A DNA stretch of 64,000 nt from Theropithecus gelada (taxonomy: Eukaryota > Chordata > Mammalia > Primates > Cercopithecidae): contig NC_037670.1 in assembly GCF_003255815.1 (NCBI RefSeq), positions 70,703,124-70,767,123 of the forward strand. Reading direction: 5' to 3'. A model generated the notes under the pieces. It ran no database searches. It had not been told where the DNA came from and saw nothing but the letters and a program-made list of their open reading frames with translations. The position numbers and the translations under genes were made by a program. The first letter of the stretch is position 1. Every line of letters begins with the position of its first letter. This document shows positions 13,190 to 24,419 of this stretch, in pieces.

Positions 13190-14540
13190 CCCAAAAAGAG
13201 AATAAGAGAACATACACAAGTCAAGTTCCCCAGATTTTATTAATAATTAAACTCAGAAGTCCTCAAGTCCAAAATGGTTGAGAGAAATGGTCCTTTCCTA
13301 TCTGAAATAAAAATGAAAACTACTCACGCCTTGCTTACATTGTCTTTCTCTTTCGATTCCCCCTTCACCCACCTTTCTCACTCTCTTCCTGGACTCACTC
13401 GCACACCCTCTCTCTCTCCACCCTAGACCCTAGTGGCCAATTTCCCTAGTTTAGTTCTTTTCCTTTCCTTTATCTGAGCAAAATTTGTTGCATTGAAATT
13501 TGTTTTTATGACACTTCAGATTACATGGAAGAAAACTACCAGGAGGGCACGTAGTTAAGGTATGTTTCATTACACTGTGTGCTACTGCAAGACAGAGAAC
13601 ACATCTAACACACAGTAGGAGTGTAATAAAGATCTTAATAAAGAAATGCTTGGATGAAATAATTAGAGGGTGAGAGGCTGTTATACCTATAAATGCACAA
13701 AACTTAGCACTGCAGAATTTGCTGTTTGAAAGGCTGTTGGGTTTTTATGTTTATGTGTTCTTACTGGCATATATGAGTGAAAATGAGAAAAAATACAGAT
13801 CATCAGAGAATCTGGTGATTTAGAATTTTAGTGAGAAAGAGAAAGCTAATATTAGCTAATAGAAAGCTAATACGATGCCCCGCCTGCAGCAAGAAACAAG
13901 CAAAGAACAAGCCTTCAATGACTGTCCTTTCTCAGGAGCCAGCAGACACTCCTAGATGCCTTCCTTTCTTTGCCAAAAGAACTCTGATTGTATTGCTGTA
14001 TCAGGTGTCAGTGTTCTCAGGGTTTGAGCCATAACTGGCATTCATGGTAACTCCAGTGCCCTCTGCCTCAGGAGGTGGGTGTCATGTGGCCCACGCCTGG
14101 CCAATGGACATACCAGAAAGTCTCCTGATAGGCTTCTGAGACAGGGCCCTTCGTGCCTGCTTTCCTGCTTTTGGACATTGTTGGGTAGGGAAGTGCTGCT
14201 GGACGCCTGGACAGCCCATCTCATGACCATGAGGAGACAGCCAATACAATCAGAGTGAAGCGAACCCAGCAGTCTCACATTGCTGAGCTGCTGGAGTAAG
14301 TGATTTCAGAATTTTTTATCTCCAGATTTCTAGGTAGGTAAGTTAGCAATAACCTCTACAAATCATTTTATTCGGCTATTCTGTTTTGTTGTGGTCATTG
14401 CTGTTTTTGTTGTTGTTGTTGTATCTTTTACAGCAGAAAACTATCCTGATATATAGGACAAAAAAGACTCTGATCTAACCCATCAGACACTTGCAGCCTG
14501 TGCAGCATACAGTTGGGGGAATTTCAAAAGGCATGAAGAT
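13190..14540. other. Intergenic, no gene recognised
   Basis: Unique-looking sequence. A GTT run lies at about 14406-14423. At 14040-14290 a moderately GC-rich block may be an old unclassified repeat. No exon is supported. Confidence 0.45.
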
Positions 14541-14543
14541 CTG

Positions 14544-14838
14544 CTGAGGTGCGGTGGCTCACGCCTGTAATCCCAGCACTTTGGGAGACCGAGGCGGGTG
14601 GATCACTTGAGGTCAGAAGTAAGAGACCAGCCTGCCAACATGGTGAAACCCCATCTCTACTGAAAATACAAAAAAATTAGCAGGGTGTGGTGGCACACTC
14701 CTATAATCCTAGCTACTCGAGAGGCTGAGGCAGGAGAATTGCTTGAACCTGTGAGGAGGAGGCTGCAGTGAACCAAGATCACACCCCTGCACTCCAGCCT
14801 GGGAAACAGAGTGAGCCTCCTTCTCAAAAAAAAAAAGA

Positions 14839-14869
<31 letters not shown>

Positions 14870-14879
14870 AAAAAAAAAG
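14544..14879 (+). mobile_element. Alu SINE with long interrupted A tail
   Basis: Starts CTGAGGTGCGGTGGCTCACGCC. The tail is about 55 bp of A runs broken by single G (about 14826-14879), which gives a microsatellite-like AAAG pattern. The flanks CATGAAGAT (before) and CAAGAAGAT (after) form an imperfect target-site duplication. Confidence 0.9.
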
Positions 14880-15756
14880 ACAAGAAGATGTTTATGATTT
14901 CTTGAAAAATCAAAAGGTGCAAGAATATACACATTGACCCACAGTGTCTTTCAACCCTTCCACATCAGAAACATCACAGCTCTCCCTTTTAGTTAACATA
15001 GGCACATAAACTTGTCACTGGCAAGGGGGAGGCAGTTTCTTGTTATGGTAATGACATGAAAGTGCCAGTAACTCCCTTTGAGCTCTTGTCATAGCCAGGA
15101 AAGAGCCTTTGCTTCTCTCATTTTTATCTACAGTAAGCACACAGAAGGTGTACACAAGACCAGCTATGCTGGATCTGCTGTTCTCAAGTTGCCAGGAGAG
15201 AGATGCCTTTGCCATGGGTCACCATGGTGATGGCACGTGGCCCATCTGGCATGTATGCCTCGGATAATTACAGGCCCAGGGACCTGAAGAACACTCCTTA
15301 GTCTAGCTCCATAGCTCTCGCCAAAGACCACATCCTGTGGTATTAATCATTAAAAAAAAAAAAAAAGGTGCAGATATTCTGGTTTGCCTTGCAAGGCACT
15401 GCTCTGTCTGGGGAGAAACACTGGGTTCTATCTTCTGCCAGTCAGTAGGAAATGCAGAGAAAATGGAATCCCTCTTAGGTATAAAGGTAAATAAAATGTA
15501 CGTAGCATTAATAACTTAAAAAGTAATGTTAGGAAAGTATCTTCAAAATTCTTAGGAATGGATAAAACAACAAAAAGGTATTTGGGCTGATAAATAAGGA
15601 CCATTTCCAAACTGTGAGTTTCTTTAAATTAATCATTTAAAATGTTGCACTGTCATTATTTATAGATCCATAAAGAAACTCTTAAACATGCTGAACCAGT
15701 GAGACAGTCTGCCCCAGAAATTCTGAATTCACTTAGTGACTAGTTAGAAAACGAAG
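14880..15756. other. Intergenic, no gene recognised
   Basis: Short unique stretch between two Alus with an A run at 15351-15366. It holds no exon or repeat that I can name. Confidence 0.45.
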
Positions 15757-16038
15757 ACTGGTCAAATGCAATAGCTCATGCCTGTAACCTCCCAGTACAT
15801 TGGGAGGCCAGGGCAGGAGGATGGCTTGAGCCCAGGTGTTTTAGACAAGCCTGGGCAGCATGTTGATACCCCATCTCTACAAAATTAAAAAATTAGCTGG
15901 CTGTGGTGGCGTGTGCCTGTGGTCCCAGCTACTTGGGAGCCTGAGGTGGGAGGATCGCTTGAGCCTAGGAGGTTGAGACTGCAGTGACCCATTTTTACAC
16001 CTCTGCACTCCAGCCTGGCTAACAGAGTGAGACCCTGT
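15757..16038 (+). mobile_element. Alu SINE, old (AluJ-like)
   Basis: From GTCAAATGCAATAGCTCATGCC to AACAGAGTGAGACCCTGTG. Its tail has become the GGAA microsatellite. The last 95 bp or so are duplicated after the microsatellite (16222-16318). Confidence 0.88.
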
Positions 16039-16221
16039 GAAAGAGGGAAGGAAGGAAGGAAGGAAGGAAGGAAGGAAGGAAGGAAGGAAGGAAGGAAGGA
16101 AGGAAGGAAGGAAGGAAGGGAAGGAGGGAGGGAGGGAGAGGAAGGAAGGAAGGAAAGAAGGAAGGAAGAAAGGAAGGAAGGAAGGAAGGAGGGAAAAATG
16201 TAAAAGAAAGAGAAAAGAAAG
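16039..16221 (+). repeat. GGAA microsatellite, block 1
   Basis: About 18 uninterrupted GGAA units (about 16046-16118), then mixed GGGA/GGAA/GAAA units. It grew from an Alu tail. GGAA is the core ETS-factor recognition element. Confidence 0.95.
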
Positions 16222-16318
16222 AGGCTGAGGTGGGAGGATTGCTTGAGCCTAGGAGGTTGAGGCTGCAGTGAACTGTGTTTGCACCTCTGTGCTCCAGCCT
16301 GGCTGACAGAGTGAGAAA
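16222..16318 (+). mobile_element. Duplicated 3' end of Alu
   Basis: GAGGCTGAGGTGGGAGGATT through CTCCAGCCTGGCTGACAGAG repeats the end of the Alu at 15940-16034 with the same AluJ-type bases (TTGAGCCTAGGAGGTTGAG). It lies between two GGAA blocks, so an Alu-end plus GGAA unit was duplicated in tandem. Confidence 0.85.
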
Positions 16319-16588
16319 AAGAAAGAAAGAGAGAAGAAAGGAAGGAAGGAAGGAAGGAAGGAAGGAAGGAAGGAAGGAAGGAAGGAAGGAAGGAAAGAAG
16401 GGAGGGAGGGAGGGAGGGAGGGGAAAGAAGGAAAAGGAAAGAAAAAAAGGAAGAAAGAAAAGAAGGAAGGAAGGAAGGAAGAAGGAAGGAAGGGAGGGAG
16501 AGAGAGGAAGGAAGGAAAAGGAAAGGAAAAAAAAGGAAGAAAGAAAAGAAGGAAGGAAGGAAGGGAAAGGAAAGGAAGGAAAGAAAAC
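16319..16588 (+). repeat. GGAA microsatellite, block 2
   Basis: About 14 clean GGAA units (about 16339-16394), followed by purine-only GGGA, GAAA and GGAA mixtures to about 16588. Long stop-free frames here encode only repetitive Lys/Glu/Gly/Arg peptides (or Phe/Leu/Pro/Ser on the other strand) and are not genes. Confidence 0.95.
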
Positions 16589-17000
16589 AAAGACTGTTCC
16601 TTATGATGCCAGGATCAACCCAGACTTCAACTCACTTTTCAATTCACTTAAATCTCTATCTTTAAAGGATACTTTATCAAAGCCAATCCTCTTTGCAGGG
16701 CACCTATAATCAGGCACTGCCTCATCCTCCAGTCTATGGCTTGCTGAATAGTAAGATCTAGTATAACCACTACACAAACTAATGTACTGAGTATATTAGT
16801 AAGGCCTAATATAATTATTACATTCATATAAAATATATAGTGTGGCTTATGAAATGTTTCCTTGTTTACTTCTTGTCTAACTCCCCCAACTAAATTTCAT
16901 GAGAATGGGACTCTGGTTTGTCAGTCCCGAATCTAGAATCCTGGCTTGGCATGCAGTGAACACTTAGTGGATAGCTGAGGATGGATGGATGGATGAGAAG
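16589..17000. other. Intergenic, with short GGAT repeat
   Basis: Unique-looking DNA. ATGGATGGATGGATG at about 16980-16994 is a short GGAT microsatellite. At about 16880-16985 the wording ATGAGAATGGGACTCTGG...GCATGCAGTGAACACTTAGT resembles an L2 3' end in + orientation. Confidence 0.45.
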
Positions 17001-17200
17001 TGATCTGGTTTGGATATCTGAGCCTGCCCAGATCTCTTGTTGAAATGTACTCCCCCATGCTGGAGGTGAGGCCTGGTGAGAGGTGTTTGGATTATGGGGG
17101 TAGATCCCTCATGGTTTCTTGCTGACTTAACAATAGTGAGTTCTCATGAGATCTGATCATTTTCAATGTGTGGCACCTCCCCGCACCACCCCCAGCTCAA

Positions 17201-17233
<33 letters not shown>

Positions 17234-17235
17234 GT

Positions 17236-17281
<46 letters not shown>

Positions 17282-17493
17282 CTTGTTCCTGCTCTCACCA
17301 TGTGACATGCCTGCTCCACCTTTGCCTTCTGCCATGATTGTCAGCTTCCTGATGCCTCCCTAGAAGCCGAGCAGATGCCAACACCATGCTTCCTGTAAAG
17401 CCTGCAGAACTGTAGGCCAATTAAATTTCTTTTCTTTATGGATTACCCAGTCTCAGGTGTTTCTTTACAGCAATGCAACAATGGACTAACACA
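17001..17493 (+). mobile_element. MST-type solo LTR (ERVL-MaLR)
   Basis: Starts TGATCTGGTTTGGATATCTG, continues TTGTTGAAATGTACTCCCCC, CTCATGAGATCTGATCATTT and GCCTGCAGAACTGTAGGCC, has the polyadenylation-type end (AATTAAATTTCTTTTC) and closes ATGGACTAACACA. It is a complete LTR without internal retroviral genes. Its CT-rich middle has expanded into a TC/TG microsatellite (17202-17281). Confidence 0.9.
17202..17281 (+). repeat. (TC)n(TG)n compound microsatellite inside the LTR
   Basis: About 24 bp of TC units, a short TCTG transition, then about 20 TG units. TG repeats can adopt Z-DNA, and the TC part is a mirror polypyrimidine. Frames through it are low-complexity artefacts. Confidence 0.95.
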
Positions 17494-17544
17494 GATAGTA
17501 TAGTCTAGCCATGCTGCACCTTGTAGTTGCCTGAACGTATGGAT

Positions 17545-17860
17545 TGTTAATACATAAATAGCACCACCAACTACCCAGTTTCTCAAGCCAAAAACCAGGA
17601 GTCATCCTTTATTGCATTCTTTCCCTCTCACCCTGCCCCCTCTCTATCAGGAATATTGAGATCACCGTCTCTACATGTAAAATGTACTCAAAATTCATTC
17701 TTTTGTTGCCATTTTCACTTCATTTCATTCTGGTGCAAGCCAACAACACCTTTCATTGAGATACTTCTTCTTGCCTCTCTTGTTTTTTACTCTTGTCCCT
17801 GGTCCTTCATTCACTACATTATAGTTAAACTTTTAAACATGTAAATCAGACATACCACTT
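17545..17860 (+). mobile_element. L2 LINE fragment (probable)
   Basis: CCAGGAGTCATCCTTTATTGC followed by CTTTCCCTCTCACCCTGCCC and, later, CTTTTAAACATGTAAATCAGA follows the end of the L2 coding region in + orientation. Diverged and inactive. Confidence 0.5.
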
Positions 17861-18890
17861 GTTTTGTGAATTATGTAATAAAGAAAATGAACATTCTCAT
17901 ACCTTGATCATCAAAATTCTATCGACAAGAGGCAATTGTTTAGTACAGATTCTTCCTAACTTTTCCTGTTTCTGCATAGATATATACTTATACACACACA
18001 TAGTATACACATATACTCTTTTAAAAATATAATACCTTTCATATGTGTTATGGGCATATTACCAGATAAGTATAACAGTTATTCAATATTTTGACAGCTG
18101 AATGCATAAAATAGTAAATGAACTCTTACTTCTGTTTAAATAAAGTACAACATGTGTAAGAAGTAGTGGGAATTCCAACAGATTTGTGAACATTCGTGGA
18201 CTTGATTCTGCTAGTGAGATTATTTGTAGAAAATGTCAAATGGTACGTAGATGTTCACTATATATGTCGTTTCTCACCCTGCAGAAATTATCATATGCTC
18301 TAGAGATGCTCTAGCCAGTGCAATTTGCTACAAAATTGAATTCTATAATTTCTTTACTCTCTTCCAAGTATCTACAATGATCTTCCTGATAAACATTTTC
18401 TTTGGGGATACAGGCATTTTGAGTCAGCATTTTCTCATGATAAATTTCCTAGTCCTTTTGTATATACGCAGAGCCAAACTACAGACCTGAAAAGCTACCA
18501 CAGCAGATGCATACAATGCTGTACATACCACAGACAAAGCTGCTTTGCCTTAATACACAACAAAGCAATGAGTAGGAGATACATGCCTACAGATTTATTT
18601 AAAAAAAAAATAAATTTTGTTACTTGGATCCAAGCTATTGTGAGTCAAAAGCAAAGGGGAAGGCACTATATATGTTACTTATTTGGATCCTAGATGTCTT
18701 CTTTTGGTGGGTAATGCTAATTATCAGAGATTACTGACTGCAGGAAAATGTGAGGTCATCTGTGTTTTATCAAAAAGTACATGATCTCAAACCCTCACTA
18801 CTTGCGTGAGGGGTCACAGATAATTTTCTGTCATGCAGAAATCCCTGTAAAGGTAGACAGAATGCTAATACCATGTTCAGCAATAATAAT
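17861..18890. other. Intergenic, no gene recognised
   Basis: AT-rich DNA with a short ATAC/CACA tract at about 17980-18015 and an A run at 18600-18610. No supported feature. Confidence 0.4.
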
Positions 18891-18894
18891 AACA

Positions 18895-19045
18895 AAACAA
18901 TATATTGTGAACTTACTATGTGTCAGGCACAGTACTAGTGCTTTATGTAAGTTATATTATTCAATCTTAACAGCAAAAGAATAAATTATAATTGTTGTCA
19001 ATTTTTTTTACAGATTAAGAAACTGACTTAGAGCTAGAGTGTAAC
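18895..19045 (-). mobile_element. MIR SINE, antisense
   Basis: ACTATGTGTCAGGCACAGTACTAGTGCTTTATGTAAGTTATATTATTCAATC then TTTACAGATTAAGAAACTGACTTAGAGCTAGAGTG follows the MIR in reverse orientation. Confidence 0.65.
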
Positions 19046-19572
19046 TAGGAGCAGCTACATTCTTCAGCGCTTCTCTATAAAATGCCACTTAAAACACAAA
19101 GCGTTCTAAGCCCTAAAGATAAAGCTACCATTTATTGATGAAGAAAGGCAACCCATTAGATGTTTATATTTGTTGGTTGTCAGAGCGTGGTTGACAGGTT
19201 CATGAACTGCCTTCTTTATTCTACTTCACAGACACAAAATGGTAGCATTTATTTATAAGAATAATGTAGCAATGGTCAAAGCTCAGATTGAGTTGAATAT
19301 TTGAAAGCATGCTAAAAATAACAAAATCGTTCCTTAGCTAAGCTTGGAACTAGAAGATGAACAAGTTTAGGGCAATTTGACTGCTTGGACAATCTGTAAT
19401 GTTAACAGGTGACGAAGGTGGTGGAGATCTGCCATGGAGCCCTTCAGCTCGGAGACAGAGCACATAAAAGAGTAAACAACAAACTAGTTCAGACAATTTC
19501 TGCATTCTGAAAAAATGAAACAGAAGGAGGAAAACTCAAGCACATTGTCTGTGTGCCAGTCAGGAAAGATAA

Positions 19573-19912
19573 TGCTATGGGCCAAAAGTTTGTGTCCCCC
19601 CAAAATTCTTATGTTGAAATCCTAATCCCCAGGGTATGATTTGAGAAGTAGTGCCTTTGTGGGGTGATTAGGTCAGGAGCGCACTTGTCTTGTGAATGGG
19701 ATTCACGCCCTTATAAAACAGGCCTAAGGGACCTCCCTCGCCCATTCTATCATGTGAGGTTACAGTGAAAAGATGGCCATTCATCAATCAAGAAGTCATT
19801 GTGGCACCTCATTCTTGGACTTCTCAGCCTCCAGAGCTGGAGAAATAAATTTCGGTTCTGTATAAGCCACTCAGGCTATGCTATTTTGTTATTGTAACCC
19901 AAATGGAAGAAG
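19573..19912 (+). mobile_element. MLT1-type LTR (ERVL-MaLR)
   Basis: TGCTATGGGCCAAAAGTTTG, then CCCCCCAAAATTCTTATGTTG, GGGGTGATTAGGTCAGGAG, CTTGGACTTCTCAGCCTCC and AGAAATAAATTTCGGTTCTG. It is a near-complete solo LTR in + orientation, the same family as the antisense copy at 12855-13181. No coding part. Confidence 0.85.
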
Positions 19913-19914
19913 AG

Positions 19915-20450
19915 AGTTATGGTGACATCTTAATCATATATAGGAAAACCAAGAAGGCATTTTAACACAATTTGAAGAGAATACCGTAACTCATGGAAGG
20001 CAACAGATTCTGGATTCAAAATCACCTTCAGAGTATGAAATGAAGAGCCAATATAAAGATTAGACAGATGTATCTGTATACTCCTTCACTGACATTTAAC
20101 ATCAATAACAAACCTACATGATTGCAGTATATTGACCAGAACTAAATAAGAGCAAAATATGCAAAAATGCTGGTCACAGAGGTGGCAATATTTGTTTAAT
20201 GTTTAAATCAAAATATAAAATAATGGTGCCCGGATATCCTAACTGTTTTTATGACTTCAGTGTGTATTATACACAGAAATGTACAAGACAGACAACATCT
20301 CTGACCTCATGGAGCTTGCAGTCTATTTGGAGAGATGCACATTAATCACATTATGATTGGGTTATACATAGTACATATAGCATGTGTGTGCATGTGTGTG
20401 TGTGTAAAATTCAGAGTGTAAAGAATTACAGAGTGCCATAGACAAGGACA
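19915..20450. other. Intergenic, with short TG repeat and L2-like piece
   Basis: At about 20283-20345 the wording GACAACATCTCTGACCTCATGGAGCTTGCAGTCTA resembles an L2 3' end. A short GTGTGT tract is at 20385-20405. No gene. Confidence 0.45.
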
Positions 20451-20451
20451 T

Positions 20452-20820
20452 CACGAGAAAAGAAAACTGTATAGTTCAATATTCCTCATGAACATAGAAA
20501 ATTCTTTAACAAAATTCAACAAACCAAATCCAGCAACATACAAAAAGAATTCTACACCATGACCAAGTGGCTTTTATCTCAGAAATACAAGATTTGCTTA
20601 ATATACAAAAAGCAATAGATATAATATACCATAGTAATGGACTAAATGATAAAAACAAAAATTATCTTAACAGATGTAGAAAAAGCATTTGACAAACTCA
20701 GTATCCATTCATGACTTAAAAAAAAAAAAAAACACTCAACAAACTAAGAATAGATTTATAGATTCTGACAAAGGGAATCTGTGAAACATCCACATCTAAC
20801 ATCATTTTTAACAGTAAAAG
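20452..20820 (+). mobile_element. L1 LINE ORF2 (reverse transcriptase part), left of Alu
   Basis: ATATTCCTCATGAACATAGA, CAAAATTCAACAAACCAAATCCAGCAA and GATGTAGAAAAAGCATTTGACAAACT are diverged L1 ORF2 reverse-transcriptase phrases in + orientation. It is truncated at the 5' side and riddled with stops and indels, including an A run at 20718-20732. Confidence 0.88.
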
Positions 20821-20828
20821 ACTGAATG

Positions 20829-21132
20829 GGCCGGGCGCGGTGGCTCACGCCTGTAATCCCAGCACTTTGGGAGGCCGAGGCGGGCAGATCAGGAGGTCAG
20901 GAGATCAAGACCATCCTGGCTAAAACGGTGAAACCCTGTCTCTACTAAAAATACAGAAAATTAGCAGGGTGTGGTAGCAGGCGCCTGTAGTTCCAGCTAC
21001 TTGAGAGGCTGAGGCAGGAGGATGGCATAAACCCGGGAGGTGGAGCTTGCAGTGAGCCAAGATCGTGCCACTGCACACCAGCTTGGGCAACAGGGTGAGA
21101 CTCCGTCTCAAAAAAAAAAAAAAAAAAAAAAA
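20829..21132 (+). mobile_element. AluY-like SINE inserted into L1
   Basis: GGCCGGGCGCGGTGGCTCACG start, AluY-type body, A tail at about 21111-21132. The direct repeat ACTGAATG (20821-20828 and 21133-21140) is the core of the target-site duplication and marks the break in the L1. Confidence 0.95.
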
Positions 21133-23190
21133 ACTGAATGATTTCCACCTAATATCAGGGACCTGCTTTTGCTGCTGTCATTCAACATTGCACCAGCGAG
21201 CCAGTGCAATAGGGAAGAAAAAAAAAGAAAGTAAAAAAAAAAAAAAAATTATTGGTATCTAGATTGGAGAAGTAAAACCCTTTTAGTTGCAGATGACATA
21301 ATTTTGTATGTAGAAAATCCTAAAACCACTAGAACTAATTAACTGTTTTAGCAAGGTTCAGGATACAAGATCAATATATCAATCAATGGTATTTCTACTT
21401 ACTAGCAAAGAAAAATCTTAAAATAAAATTTAAAAAATTGAATTCAAAAGAGCATCAAAAAGATTAAAATATTTAGGGCTAGGTTTAACAAGTAATATGC
21501 AAGACATGTGAACTAAAATCTACAAAACACTGCAAAGGAAAATTAAAGGAGATCTAAATCAATGGAGATAAATTACATATTCATGGACTGGAAGACTCAA
21601 AAATAATATAACAGCTTTTGGAAATGGATCTTTAAATTGAAGATAACCCTTATCAAAATTCCCATTGGTGTTTCTGTAGACATTAGCAAACTGATTCTAA
21701 AATTTATATGAAAAACAAAAGATCTAGGGTAGGCAAAACAATTTTGGGGGGAAAAAAAGCAAATTTGGAAGCCTCATACTACAAAATTTCAAAACTTACT
21801 CTAAAGCCACAGTAAGAAATACAGTATGGTATTAATGCGGGATAGGCATATGGATGAATGGAACAGACTTCAGAGTCCAGAAGTACATCCTGGTATTTAT
21901 AGTCAACCTGTGCCCAACAAAGATGCAAAGACAACTAGAAAGGAAAGGGATGGTCTTTTCAACAATCGGTACAGCAGTGTTTGGATATCCACATACAGAA
22001 TGATAAGCTTAGACCCTCACCTCACATCATATGCAGAAATTAACTCAAAATTGATTATAAACTTAAATCTAAGAGCTAAAAATATAGAACTTCTGGAACA
22101 AGTGAAGGGAGAAATTTTCAATATGTTGAGATGGGTGAGAATTATTAGGTAAGAAACCAACACATGATCCATAAAAAGAAAAAGCTGATAAATTGGACTT
22201 CATCAACATTAAAAACTTTTGTGCTTCACCTGATAAAAAAGACAAGGCTAACTGGGAGACAATATTTGCAAATCAGATATCTTATAAATTACTTGTGTCC
22301 GGAATATGTAAAGAACTCTTACAACACAAAAAGATTTTTAAAAAGCATTAAAAATAGGCATAATATTTTAAAAGAAATTTCACTAAGAAAATATGAAAAT
22401 GGCTAATAAACACGTAAAAAGATGCTCAAAGTCGTTACTCACAGGGAGACAAAAGTTAAAGTCACAACGGGATACCACTACACACTGACTAGAATAACTA
22501 TAAACAAAAAGACAGTGAACACCAAGTGTTGGTGAGAATATGGAGAAACTGGAACCCTTAGGTATTGTCAGTCATAATGCAGAATGGTAGGGCCACTTGG
22601 GAAAACAGTTCATCAGTTTCTTAAAAAGTGAAACATAACTCACCATACAACCCTGCTATTTTACTACTAGGAACCTATCCAAAAGAAACTAAGACATATG
22701 TCCACACAAAGCCACTTATATGACTGTCCATTGCAGCATTATTCATCATCACCAAAAACTGAAAACTAGCCAACATGCCTATCAATTGACGAGTAGATAA
22801 ACAAAATGTAGGGCATCTATACAATGGAATGCTATTCAGCAATGAAGAGGAATAAATATGCTACACATAAATGCACCACAAAAACATTATTTAAGTAAAT
22901 AAAGCCAGATGTAAAAGATTACATATTATATGATTCTGTGTATGTAAAATGTCCCTAAAAGGCAAACTTAGATAGAAAGCATATTAGCAATCTCTAAGAC
23001 TGAAGGCAGGAGCAGGAATTTACGCATGCAGACATGAGGGATTTTTCTTTTAGGTAATGAAAATTGTCTAAAATAGGATTGTAACGACGGCTGTACAACT
23101 ATAAATCTACTAAACATTATTAAATTGTATACTTACAATGGATAAATTTCATGGAATGCAAATTATATTTTAATAAAGCTGTTTAAAACA
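21133..23190 (+). mobile_element. L1 LINE ORF2 3' half and 3' UTR (L1MA/MB-like)
   Basis: Continues the L1 interrupted by the AluY. Phrases include TGGAAGACTCAAAAATAATA, GGAACAGACTTCAGAGTCCAG, GTGAGAATATGGAGAAACTG and ACAATGGAATGCTATTCAGC. The 3' UTR ends TTGTATACTTACAATGGATAAATTTCATGG...AATAAAGCTG. This 3' UTR type places it among the older primate to mammal-wide L1M families. The reading frame is broken many times, so it is inactive. Confidence 0.9.
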
Positions 23191-23608
23191 ATCATAAGAC
23201 GGACAATGCTATGAGAGAGTGTAACAGGATGACCAAATTAGATGGAGAGGGTCAGGAAAATCATTTTTAAGGAAAAGACATTTATTTTTCTATCTGAAAG
23301 AAAACCAAAATTTTGTAGTGTGACATTAACAGTGGGGTGAAGGGAAGATAGAAAACGGGGAAGAAAAAAATAGCATTCCAAACAGAAAGAATCCTATGCA
23401 CAAAGATGAAAAAAAAAAAAAGTGCAAGAGAGGGATTGATAGAGAGAAACACAAAGAACAGATGGAAAAATGGAAGGGGCAGTGGGCAGGTAGAATGAGA
23501 CGAGTATGAACCCAGGATCTAGGTTTCATTACAGGAAAAATTTTGGATTTTATCTAAGAGCAATGAGAAATTATTGAATTATATCTGGCATTTAGAAAAA
23601 TCACTCAC
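23191..23608. other. Intergenic, no gene recognised
   Basis: A-rich unique DNA with an A run at 23409-23420. No feature supported. Confidence 0.4.
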
Positions 23609-23725
23609 TACAGATCATGGATCAGCCAACTTTTTTGTAGAGTCAGATAACAAACATTTCAGGCTTTGTAAGCCATATAATGTTCTGGTTAAAGTCACTG
23701 ATGACATCTATTGCTCAATCCATGA
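23609..23725 (-). mobile_element. MER20-like hAT-Charlie fragment
   Basis: GGATCAGCCAACTTTTTTGTAGAGTCAGATAACAAACATTTCAGGCTTTG follows the terminal inverted repeat and adjacent body of a MER20/MER33-type non-autonomous hAT element. Only one end is recognisable. The family name is from memory. Confidence 0.55.
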
Positions 23726-23999
23726 CACATTTAAATGCTCTCCCACTTGCTCTCTCAGCAGCATTCAACCCAGTCGGCCAGTCAATCCTTTTGAAATACT
23801 CTCTTTTCCTCACTCTTGTGTCATCACGTTGGCCAACCTATAAAGACAGGATTTTCTTCTATATTTTTGGCCACTCTTTCATCGTGGCCTCCTTCACCTG
23901 CATTCAGCCCACATGCTGCACGTCAGGCTGTGAACTAGGTCATCTTGATTTTCACCCTACATTCATGCCCAAGGCAATATCATCTATTCCACTGGCTTT

Positions 24000-24298
24000 T
24001 TTTTTTTTTTTTTTCTGACACGGAGTTGTGCTCTTGTTACCCAGGCTGGAGTGCAGTGGCGTAATTTCGGCTCATTGCAACCTCCGCCTCCCGGGTTCAA
24101 GTGATTCTCCTGCTTCAGCCTCCCAAATAGCTGGGATTACAGGCATGCGCCACCACGCCTGGCTAATTTTGTATTTTTAGCAAAGACAGCGTTTCACCAT
24201 GTTGGTCAGGCTTGTCTTGAACTCCTGACCTCAGGTGATCCACCTGCCTCGGCCTCCCAAAGCGCTGGAATTACAGGTGTGAGCCACCGCGTCCGGTC
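24000..24298 (-). mobile_element. Alu SINE, antisense
   Basis: T tail (about 24000-24015), then CTGACACGGAGTTGTGCTC to GCGTCCGGTCC. The flanking CCACTGGCTTTT and CCATTGGTTTT is a slightly diverged target-site duplication. Confidence 0.93.
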
Positions 24299-24419
24299 CA
24301 TTGGTTTTAAATAACAACTACATGTCAGTGACTCCCCTTTGCTTTAAAAAAATGTAATCTACTATTTTATAGATATAGTCAATTGCCTCTCCAGACACTT
24401 CTTCATATAACTGTCTCAC

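Noticed and set aside
16037..16709. 113- and 144-codon frames rich in Lys/Glu/Gly or Phe/Leu/Pro/Ser
   Set aside because: They are direct translations of the GGAA microsatellite.
17144..17363. Frames rich in Thr-His or Ser-Leu-Cys-Val
   Set aside because: Translations of the TC/TG microsatellite inside the MST LTR.
21826..22406. 108- and 80-codon frames resembling reverse-transcriptase C-terminal protein
   Set aside because: Surviving fragments of the degraded L1 ORF2. The element has many stops and indels and is inactive.
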